64,000 nucleotides of DNA. It comes from Owenia fusiformis (taxonomy: Eukaryota > Annelida > Polychaeta > Sabellida > Oweniidae). The notes beneath the pieces were generated by a model that ran no database searches, was not told the DNA's origin, and saw nothing but the letters and a program-made list of their open reading frames with translations. The stretch covers positions 35,742,538-35,806,537 of the forward strand of contig CAIIXF020000007.1 of NCBI GenBank assembly GCA_903813345.2, read 5' to 3'. Positions 1 to 12,000 of this stretch are shown here, one piece after another. The position numbers and the translations under genes were made by a program. The stretch's first letter is position 1. Each line of letters opens with the position of its first letter.

Positions 1-79
1 AGTGTCGCTCTGATCAATGCAATTTTCAAATATATACTTTCTTATTTATCCTAAGTATGAATCGAAAGCATTTGCTTAC

Positions 80-3000
80 GGCACATGTGTTGTGATCGCC
101 ATCGTACAGGGCTACCGACTCTATTACATTCCTCTCCAAAGTTTGCAATCGCTGTACACAAACACTCGCAATCACCTCCGCTATCACAGCTGGAAACATA
201 GGCACAATAGCATTTACCTTTCCTTGAAGAGGCAGTGTCTGATAGGGGCATAATTACTGTACCTCTTTTTCATATTTTTGCAAATGTACCGATGCTTTTC
301 TCTTATTTATTACATTTCATTTTTTGTAATAACTGCAAATGAAAAGATCATACCTGCACGAATCAAGCAGACATTCCTCATAATAGCCATTTACAACATC
401 AGATTGTAGTTTTTGTCGACAGGTCTCGAACAGTGTACCAGTCTTGATAACTGAACAACTTTCTTGTGCCCATGGTAACCTATGAGACAGGGCACCAGTC
501 TCCTGAAATACATTGCACAAAAGAATTTCTAACTTTTTCTAATTTTTAACTTTGGAAATCATGTAACAAACTGTGACAGCATTTTTACTTTTGTTACAGT
601 GGTTTTGTCATTTGAAAACGATTCATGCTATATTGTCCAAAAATTGATAGAATAGAGTAGCAAAAATGGTATCATTTCCGAACGATGGGTTAGTTGTTAT
701 TGTATGGTTTTTGCTGCTTTAGATTCAACTTCATTTAAACCCCACTTAGGTCAAGGCCCTCTGCCATTATTTATCCTCAGAACAAGTTCTCATAGTTTAT
801 CCATCACCGTAAATACAATGTATCTTACGGTACACTGGCTTTCTGTTTCCTCAGTTGGTGGACAGTTCTCTGACGTAACCTTCCAAGTGTCGGCAAACTG
901 AATGGCGGTTTCAACAATATCTGCCTGGGACTTAAAGTCATCGTCGCTGTTGTCGTTGTAAGAACCGCACAAACCCTCTGTTCTGTATTTCATGCTTGAG
1001 TGAACTTCAATCATTAACCTCATCCCTGCGAATAGTTACATAATAATCTATAGTTAATTATATATATTTGATTAAAGAACTGATTCTTGTTGAAAAGTAT
1101 GAACGATTTGGAAATATTAGTTCACTGCTCGTATGCATTTTAGCCGCCTCCGAAAATTATATAAAGTGGGACAAAACCAGAATATTGTTGAACGATCAAA
1201 AGTGGAGTTTACTATCATAGAAAGTGTAAGAACTTTTTTAATTCTAAAAACAGAATATAAACTCAGGTATTAAGTATATTATAAACTAGAAATTTTGTGA
1301 TGAAAGAAATTATGTGTTAAATATGTTATGATAAAAATTTAAAAAAAATATTTTTAACTAGAAATTGTATGATAAGACACGTTTTGTTTGAATGATAAAA
1401 ACAAAAATAAAAAATATTTTTAACTAGAAATTGTATGATAAGACACGTTTTGTTTGAATTGGTTCATTTGTGATGTGATGTAGACACAAGACTAATTAGT
1501 TAATTGATCAAAACTTTACATAATCCTCAAATGTGAGGTCCTGAAATTCCCCTTTTAGGCTTACCCTCGTCCCAATAAAGGGTAAACTCGAGTGTCTTGA
1601 GGGTAATCCACAATCCCATCTGAGAAATGGTTACATTAGAGCCACCCTCGGTCCAAGTTCCACTTGACAAATCCACGGTTTCAGAAGGACCGCTTACTGA
1701 TTCGGATTCCTCAAAAATCGTCGATGTAAATCGAACGCCCTGTCCTCTGATCATATGGACTTTCCTTCCGTTTGTTAAAGTCGCGGTAACGGATTTGGTA
1801 CAACTGACCCCTGCGGACCCACAAGCAACGTTCTCGACATCCACTTGTATGTCGGATTCCTTGATACGGAACGCCGTATATTGACAAGTGCCTTGGAACG
1901 CGTATCTTGTACCATCAAAAGTCTGGTAATGAGGATCACCAGAAATGATGCACACCGCTGAAATAGAGAAGCATACATTCTATATTACGTATTGGGAGTA
2001 TGAATTGCACAAAACAGACAGTATGAAGTTACCTTCTAATTCCTTGTTAACAATATCGATTCATAAAAATGAAATTACGAAACTTCTATATTAAGTGAAT
2101 CTCTCAGCGTATCGAGCATTTCATTTGCAACTATGGAGACTGTTGCAATATCGCCCAAATATATAAAGCGGAAAGTTTCAAGGTTCAGTGCTATAGAATA
2201 TTTTTATTTTAAATATTTTATATATACATACGTATATATCACTATTCAATTGCTGCAATCATACTACTGACACCTTAGTCTAGAAGCTATATTAAAAAAT
2301 ATTTTCAAATCACGTGTTTAAAGCCATATATGATTTCGTGATATAGATTTCTACCTTATAAATTCATTTACATCAATATTTACCTGGGCAATCGACCTCT
2401 GCAGATGTATCTTTTATCCAGACACGATTCTCGCAAACACTTAAAGGAAATATGTATCAACTTAAGAATTTGCTTTTTATGTGATTCAAGACCGGCTCCT
2501 GAGAAAAAGCTTTAAACTGATCTGAAAGATGTAACAGCGTAGATGTTAAAAGGTATTTGATTTCGGTGAATGCGATATGAATGACAAAGACAATTCCGGG
2601 TCATACACATGTCTAATATTAAGATGTCTGGATTGAACCCCCTGTTTACAAAGTCACAGAATGTTTTCTTCAAGTTTAGAATATAGCTTACAATTTATGG
2701 CAACCAATAGATGTCGTTGAATGCGTGGGGAACACCTGACCTCCCTGGTAACAAGGGCACTCCTCGGGAGCGATACATGCACCCTGGTTAAAAGAAATAA
2801 GCATTTCAAAATATGTATTCAATGATAGCAACATGTTTCATAGTGGAAAAATATTTCTATACGTGTCTAATCTTAATCTATTGATCGTCTTTTTGGTCTT
2901 TTTACAATTTTAGATTAGTTTCCTATCCTATACCTCCTCATTCTTGGCGGTTCCATTGGGACATCCACATCCGTAGTAATCACATTCATCCGCACGATCG

Positions 3001-6000
3001 TAAATCAAGCATGTCTTGGGACAGACACCAGATTCAGGGCTGATATACTCCTGATTGTTCGGGCATTGTATATCAGTACATTCTTGGGCATCGCAAATCC
3101 ATTCTCCATTGATACATTCACTGAAAAAACGAATTATGTGCATGTATCTTTTTTGGTGTCTGGCTTTTCTTTTATCAAGTTTGTGTACTATACATATTTA
3201 TATATACTATTTGTATACATGTGATACTTAAATAAACCATTTTAAACTAAGCTAAAACTAAACTATACAAGGTGGTTGTCAAAAGACGCCTACACCTTGT
3301 CTTGGGGCGCCCTGTAAATAGTGAATATTATTTTAGAATGAACTGTAGTCGGATTTGACTGGACTGGAGTTTAAATATTGAATGAAACATAATTTTGAAT
3401 TTCAACTAAATTTTTACTACTGCTCAAAGGTCCAACTGGGTCAACAATGTGTGCTGAGGGTTTGCTATGACGTTTAACTTTAGTGTCTCGTTTGATTTAT
3501 AGCTTTGGAAATGTCGTTGGATGCTAGCTATATGAGATTTGGGGAAATCCACAAATATAAATATATTAAGGACTTGTTTAAACATACCAGTTTCTACAAT
3601 TCATTGTCCTTTCAGTACCAGGTTCATAGTAGGAATCATCATTATGGTCGTAGCAGGGACAATCCATCTGTTCAATACATTCATTGTTTGGATCCAATAC
3701 GGTACCATCGGGGCATCCACATCCAGAGATTTGTGTCTCGTGAAGATAGCACTGGGAACGCATAGTGACATCTTTGCAGGTCCTCTTACATGGTAAATCG
3801 GTTCGGTATATCAGATCTGCGCAATCTGACAAAAAAAGAAAACAAAAAGGTATGACCGGTGCTGAATCATCCTCTAACCATTGAATTCTACCAACTCAAA
3901 ACATATAATGACTATCTCTATAACACTTGGAATATGTGTAAGAAAATAGATTCTTGAAAATAAAGTATACTGTAAGATTAAGGTTAAGTGAGTATTGTGC
4001 TTGCTATATTAGAAATCGAATTACCGAATTCTGGACACTGTTCCTTCAAATTGTCGTAGTTAGGGTTATTTTGAATGTCCAGGTACTGGCCCTTTAGGGA
4101 GCATTGAAATACGAGTGCCTGGGCGTGCATGCACAACGCGTCGTTGATATCATCGAGGTTAGGCGCAGTGCATCCATCGGCGACGCACATTTGGTCGTGC
4201 TTTCTGATTATTTCAGCATTCAGGCCACATTTGCCCGGTTCGATGTTGAGCAATTCTTTGACGTAAGCTGTACAGTTGGAAAGAACTATGCTCTTCACAC
4301 TTGACTGAAATGGGAAAATATGAGAACGTTAACTGAATTATATAGAGAAATACCATACAGTTTTTTACTAAAAATTTCCAGATTTAGATGTCCATGTAGG
4401 TCTTTAAGTCGTTATAATTGACTCATCATATGCAAAAGCATGGAATGTGTATTTTGAAGTTTACTTTACTGAGACCAAATCTGCAGACACCCATCCTTGT
4501 GATTTAAGGAGCCTTTGACAGAAAATGCATGAAAATATTTATTTTAATGATGATCTCCATAACTCACTGGGCAATTAGCAGAATCCTTTACAGCATCTAA
4601 ATCATTATTATGGCCTGCATTTTCATCGCAGGTTTTACTGAAGCCAGACATGAAAGCCTGCATATTGCTCTCTGGGATACCATTCCTATTTGTCATATCA
4701 TTCGTTGCTTGCCCATCCGGTGTTCCACACAAGCCTTTAGTCTAAAAAGGTACAAATACATTATGATATACAATGATTAATTTGGTACCAAAGTTCCGCA
4801 AGTTCCCTCTTTGGTATAATGTAAAGTGCGCACTGGTGTATACGATGTTAAAGACAATAGACCATAATATTGCATTAAAAGACAACAGACCTTGTTCAGA
4901 TCATTGTTATGCTGAAGAATGAAAGCCATACCTGGAAGCCCGGTGCAAGGGTAATGTAGATTCGATTTCGGGCTATGAGTACAGTGAAGCCGTATCCAAA
5001 GATCTCATGGAATAGATCAGATGCTTCGCGGAATTCAATATTTCCATTAGTGCTATCAGGTAGCGCGATGGTGTCTCCATTCTTTTCCACGGAAACTTCA
5101 AATAAATAGTCACCGGCTGTAACGGTTATCCCGCCAACTCGCTGGTAGGTCTTTCCGTTCAGTGTATTGTAGGAGGCTAATTTGATTGCGATCTGTATAT
5201 TGAATCTGCTGTCCTCGTTTCCAGTCTGAAAACAGAATGAGATTCTATCCAAAAGGAACATAGACAATAAAAGTATGGATTGCTACCAAACTGTAAGGCT
5301 TTAAAATGTGTACGGTGACACTGTTTTAGCTCAACAAGAGAATAAAGAGTTTTTTCGCACAACGTCTCTACCTCAACTTATCTAAAATCCGTAACGTATT
5401 CACCAGATTTATGCGTAGTCAGTTCAAATAAAACGAACTGTGGTTACGGATGAGTTTTAGCTATAACCAGTTGTGCGAAACTTCTCTATTATTGCAAAAG
5501 ATCCAATGACAGATCTCAAAATTCAAAAAGTAGACTCCATCCATCAATTTCATTGATTGCCATGCATATTTTTAGTTTTCAAAATGAAACCTAGTGGAGA
5601 ATATTTTTAATTAGATTATGATACTTACGCTCTCAGCCATGATGTACTGACAGCCTGTGTTGGAAGAAGTGTAGAAGAAAGTCTGGTCAAAGGTAACGAT
5701 GTGCGTAAATCCTATGATAGCACAAGTCTTCGGGCAAGGGTCCTGGGTACATGTCCATCTAGCTTTGTCACATGTGCTGTTGATAAATATACAGGACGCT
5801 TGAAATGTTTGGCTACTTTTAATGTATGGGCAGCGAATGATTCACTATAGCCACTGTTTGCAGGAATATAGAATAATGGTAAAGAATTGGGTGTTAAGAT
5901 GAATTGAATAAAACTCTTAGTTCGTGTGTTAAAAATTTAAACTGCATCCATGATGATTTTCAATTTTTCATTTAAGGCAGGTTAGGATACACGTTTTTTT

Positions 6001-9000
6001 TAAAACTTGACCGATTGAGTATAAATGTACTAGATACAGTCAGAGACATATATATATATATCTGATACAGTATACGGGAAATAATTGTAATTAGGTCCCT
6101 GAGAAGTGAATTGAGAGCGGAACAGTAATCAATATTGCGGTCGAAATATTACATGCTCACTGACAGGTTCTCTTAAAAACTTGTAAGAGAGAATCAGATA
6201 TAGCGAGCAGGCTAAACAAAAAATTGTTTCAATTTTAGAATATGTTTGGCTCATGTCATTCCTTGTCATGTCTATTTTCTAAAAATCACAAAAGTGCATA
6301 CTTTATTCCAGGAAAACTAAAGATTTTAACAATAATGTATTATTTTTCTATAAGAATAGTTACAATTCTTATTATTAGGGAGAATTTAAACATTTTCACT
6401 CATTTTTTCCCTTTAAATCATTAATAACTTCACCAATTTATAACATATTGTGAATCTTTTGGGAGATATTGCATTTGATATTGTAAGGAATAGATTTGGA
6501 GGTCAATAATACATGTTGCTTGTAATTTTGTCACCCCCTATAGATCAGATTCTGCCTTTAACCTCCCTATTAGTATACATCTGTGGCATTTACCATTTGT
6601 TGCATCCGTTTGGGACGACACTACCGGCTGCGTAAAGCTCGTTGTTATAGAAACATCCACATTCGTCGGGGGTTACACATTTACCATCTTGGAGGTATTT
6701 TCCCAGTTCGCACTGGCAACCGGCCTCTGGTTCGGTAAAGCATGATTCAGCTATCATGTGGTACATCGTGGTACATGTTTTGGGACAACTTGATCCACAC
6801 TCAGTGTATATCTCGTCCTGCTTACATGTCAGCTCTAAAAAAATAAACGGATACGCCGTGAAATATAGTGCTTTTAAAGACTTTTTGAGAATTGTATTAC
6901 GTGTATCTTCGATTTGTTCCGAGCGTTTATTGATTGTCATGGCCGTAGCCACCATTGTACTCTGTCTCACATATTTAGAAAGAAGGATGGTGCAAACCCG
7001 GGGGTGCAAACCAAACCACAACTCAGGTGCCCTCCTTATCATCAATTACAGGCCATCCTATCAGAGCATTCTATCATCTTACGTGTGGGAGAACTAAACC
7101 AAATCGTAATTTAAGTAAACGAATCTACTAACCACAAGTTCTGTTCTTATAGAAGAATCCATTTCTCCATTGAGTACAAGCTCCAGACTGGGAGCATTCC
7201 GAGCTGTAGAGAGCAAATGTGTTGCACAACATTTCAGCAATATCGTCATCGGTGACGTCTTTGCCCAACTCTTGGTCTCGTTTCATTCCGCAGAAATTTG
7301 TCACACAACGATCAAAGTGCGCATACCAAGCTACCTGGAAATCGCGCGTACATAAGGAATGTTTCAACTGTCAAAATGCTTTCTTTAGAATAATTTGAAA
7401 TATTTCCATACAAGCAAGAAAGGGAAAAGAAAGGGTATTCTCGTCGCAATGAGTTGTGTATCTCAAAACAATAGTATAAAATAACCGTTATTAGATGATG
7501 CATATTCAAGATTCATTCAATTCAATTTATTCAAAAAGTTTGTCATTGAGAGTGAGAAATTAATACAACAGGGTCCAAAGTAGGTCAAAATTGGTAACGA
7601 CGATCAATTCAAACAGGGATCACATGATCATGACGTCAGCATTAAAGGACAAATCTTAACTTGTTACTGTATTATCGTTTTGAAAACTGACCACGTAAGA
7701 TGTTGTTACCTTAGAATGGCATTCTGCGAACATGCTAGTGCTGATGTAATTACAATACCGCCTAGCATCTCTCTGTATCACTGGAGAACTTGAGCAAGAT
7801 GGATTATACGGTCCCGTTTTACATTTCTAAAATAAAACAACAATTTCTATATCATTGTATATCTGATTAAAGGAGAACGTTCGAGGGAATAGACAAAGCC
7901 TGGTGAAATCTGTGCAAAGGCTAAAATTAGACCAAATTAACAAACCGTCATTAAAACGTACATACACTTTTCAAAGTTATATTTTTTTAAAAGCTTGCTT
8001 ACACCGTTCAGCATCACATTCATAAAAGCTTATATACATACATTGTTCAGTATTACATTCATTAAAGCTTATTTACATTGTTCAGTATTACATTCATTAA
8101 AGCTTATTTACATTGTTCAATATTACATTCATAAAAGCGTATTTGCACTGTTCAGTATTACATGAATTAAAGCTTACTTACAGGGTTTAAAATATTACGC
8201 CTTTTGAAATGAGTTGCAAAGAGGGATGGCGATTTTTCGGGTTCTGAGTCCACTTCTGTTTTGAAGTCATCTGAAAACAAAATACACGGGACCTTTTAAT
8301 TACATATTTCAATTGTGTAAAAAGCCTTTGAAATTACCGCCAGATTGTCTCTACAATGTTAAACCAAAAATCAATGAAACAAAACATGTGTGGACAATGA
8401 TAGTTTCGTGTTTAGAAATTGTGTTTTGTGGGGAAAATATCACTAGCTTTGTAATTAAAATAACAAAAGAGTTGTCTTGTGTGCTAAGTACAATCGAACT
8501 CTGACTGCCATTTATGACATCTTTAATTTTTGTGAAAATTATTTCTCTATCGCTCTAAAGCTATGAATAAAACGTAACATTGACACGCACCTGATGGATC
8601 TTGATTGTAGCTACCACAGAGGCCGAGTGGTTCGTTGTCGTTTTCATCCAAGTGAATGTAGGTTTGTTGGATTGTCAGCTTGATGTCTTTGCTGCCATCT
8701 ACGGACCACTTTACTCGAATACCCTTTCCGTTCACGTAGACGTAGCCGTTCTTTTCGGTAAAGGAAACCCCGTCTAGAAAAGTCAATTGATATAACCAAT
8801 GACATAGCTTTTATACTTTATAGGCTAAATATGTATAAATTAACTGAACTATTTTTACAAAGCATTTTGAAAGGATTAAACTAAATAACTGCCATTAGAT
8901 ATTGTATCAATTTTGTATTACATGTATATTGTATGTATTTATACTCACAGGTGTGGGTAGAAATAAAATCTAAACTAAAAAACTGTATAAATTCTGCCTA

Positions 9001-12000
9001 GGGATTTAATGATATGATAGCACTTCATCCTCTGGGTCAGTAGATAAAGGGTATTTTTAATTTGTTTTCCAAAATATATTGATAATATTAAATTTAAGTC
9101 AAAACAGCTACACTTTTTAGACGAGGTGGGAGTAAAAGATATTTCTAGGCTAAGTGGGAGTTGTGAGTTTTTCTTGGTCAGGAGAAAAGGTGTTTCTAGG
9201 CTATTTGAGAGTAAAAAGTACTTCTCGGCTAGGTGGTAGAAAAATGTATTTCTAGGCTAGATGGGAGTGAAAGGTGGACGACTGTACGTTATGAATATTT
9301 CAAGTCTAGGTGTGAGTAAAGGATATATCAAGGCTAGGTGTGAGTAAAGGATATATCAAGGCTAGGTGTGAGTAAAGGATATATCAAGGCTAGGTGTGAG
9401 TAAAGGATATATCAAGGCTAGGTGTGAGTAAAGGATATATCAAGGCTAGGTGTGAGTAAAGGATATATCAAGGCTAGGAAGGTGATTTTCTAGGTTATAT
9501 CGGAGTATGTATGTATTGTATGTATTCCGGGGTATAGTATCCTTACTTTCTGGGCTAGCTGGTAGCTCAAGGGTCGTCCTGACTTGCTGACTGTCTATCA
9601 TCACGACATTGTCTCCAACAGCCTCGTATTCGATCTCGGAGAAGCTCATTTTAACAGTCTACAAAATGCAATTTTATTTTACATGCATTAACAGAAGGGA
9701 TACCACAAACAAAATTCAAAAATACGTTCAAATGTGAAAAAGATTGATTTCACTATGGAAGTTACTAGACATGATGCAAGTGCAAAATTTTCCAGAAAAA
9801 TCTCATCAACTCAAATTGTGGGAATTAAGTTAAAGGTAGAATTATTTATCTTTGCGCCCGAATTTGTTTTGTCTATTAATACGTTTTGGCTCGTCTGATG
9901 TTTTAGATTTCATACGTACATGTAGCTAGAAGACATGTCGCTGAACAACATTTCTCAAATACAGATTGAACTAAAAAAGATACAACCCTCCAAAATCGGA
10001 GGGGTTGCATCTTTTGGGTCACCTTGTACATTGAACTATACTAAAGTGCAAATTAAGTAAAAACTTTTCAGAAATTAAATTTTGTACCTGGTCTGGTCTT
10101 CTAAATATCTCTCAGATTGACAAAATATGGAAGCCGAAAATAATGAACTGTAAAAAACAGCATTGTATCAGGTCTCCAGCCCCCCCCCCACCTCCACCAC
10201 CAATTGTATATGATCCATTTCCTCTAACCAAAAGATGAATGGGAAAGAGATTCACATGGATGCTTGATGCAAATGGAACAAAATTGATGCATACATACCT
10301 TGGAGCATGACACGAAGCCAGTACATTGGGACATGTCAACGCTAACAAATATGGTACTGTCGGCGTTCCTGAACATGAAATATTCACACTGGCCACTGAA
10401 CTCATACTGTGCTCCATCCAATGTTCTCCAGTAATGGGGTCCTGAGCTGACGCAAGTTCTGTAATTGAGGTTTGCCGTATGCACGACATGTTCTGAAAAG
10501 ATACCAAATATGGTACTTTAAATGGTAGTCCAAAAATGAGGAAATAAAGATGTTTATCGAAATGTGCACCAGGCTATATAGTAATTTGTTTATTGTGCCG
10601 TGTATAAAGGTATTTCGTGCCAATACGAATTACATATTTAAAATAATGAAAACCAGTACCCCATAGTAGAAAAGAGATACTCTTTTAATATCAGGATTCG
10701 TCTAATGAATCAGAAACATTATTTACGAGACTTCCTAATAAAATGTCATAATTGGAAATTGTATTATCTGTTTATTAAAAAAATTAAGAAAGGCTTACCA
10801 TATTCGTGAATAGTTTGATCTGGAAAAAGGAAAATAAATATTGTTATATTTTTGCTCCATGCAATAATGTATAAAGAACAACATAACGTTTTTTCACAAG
10901 TTTTCGAATTGCATAATCATTAATTAAGCCAATTCCAAAGACCTGATCTCATCTACAAAGTTTCAGTGGCTTTTTTGACATTTAACCTTTGCTCTCATTG
11001 ACATTAATCTTAAGGTAGAGCTTGATTTGCGAATCCAACATGAATCTCATTACATTTGCTAAACTATTATTATTTCTTATTTCAACGAAAACAACTAAAT
11101 CAATACAACATTGATGCATTTTAGGTGGAGCAGCGGGGATACCGCTATTCGACAGGTAGTTCTGCATTTCTTGTGCCGTTGTTGCTCGGACACTTTTATT
11201 ACGACCTCGTTATCAAAATAGATAGTCTTACATGAAGCCTAAACTCGGTAAAAGTAGCGTTTTAATTGATGATTATTCAATTACTTACTTTTGGAGATAC
11301 ATTCTTCAGGATTTGTACCATTTCCCCAGGACTTAGCATCGGAAGAAGCAAAGCAGTCCTCTGAAGATATCACACCGCCATCACTTGTTGCGTTGGATTT
11401 TCTCCCGTAGCAGTTATCACTTGTGAAACAAAATCCAAGATTTGTTCCAGTCACTAAAAGACAAAATCATGTGTTTAAGTTTAACTCAGGCTTTTAAACT
11501 AGTTGTATAAGAAGGCAAAAGATGTTAGTGTTTAACCAAGATGGGTATATAGTGTTTAGTAAACAAGAATGGGAATGAGTAAATAGTGTTCAGTAAAAAA
11601 GAACTTGAATGAATAGTGTTTGAGAACGTTTGAGTGTAAGAATGGGAATGAGTAAACAATGTTCAGCAAACAAGAATGGGAATGACTAAACACGTTCTGT
11701 AAACAAGAATGAAAATAAGTAAATAATGTTCAGTAAACAAAAATGAGAATGAGTAAAGAGTGTTCGGTAAACAAGAATTGGGGTGAGGTAATAGTGTTTA
11801 GTAATACTATGTTTGTAGCAGGTTCCAATCAGCAAACAATAAATGTAACATGTCCTATATATATTGAATGCGGGCATAAAATGCCAAAAGGCGATTTGTC
11901 GCAGGATTATGTACAATGTAGCGAGAAATTTTGCAATTTTCCTATCTGTTCCGGAACTGTGATTCGCACGAATTATAATTGTGCTCATTTGGAATCAACT

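Noticed and set aside
1527-1564. Extending the vWD3 exon to the TGA at 1527
   Set aside because: A good donor (GAGG|GTAAGC) at 1564/1563 keeps phase to the next exon, which completes the vWD domain with GLCGSYN. Reading on would end the protein within the domain.
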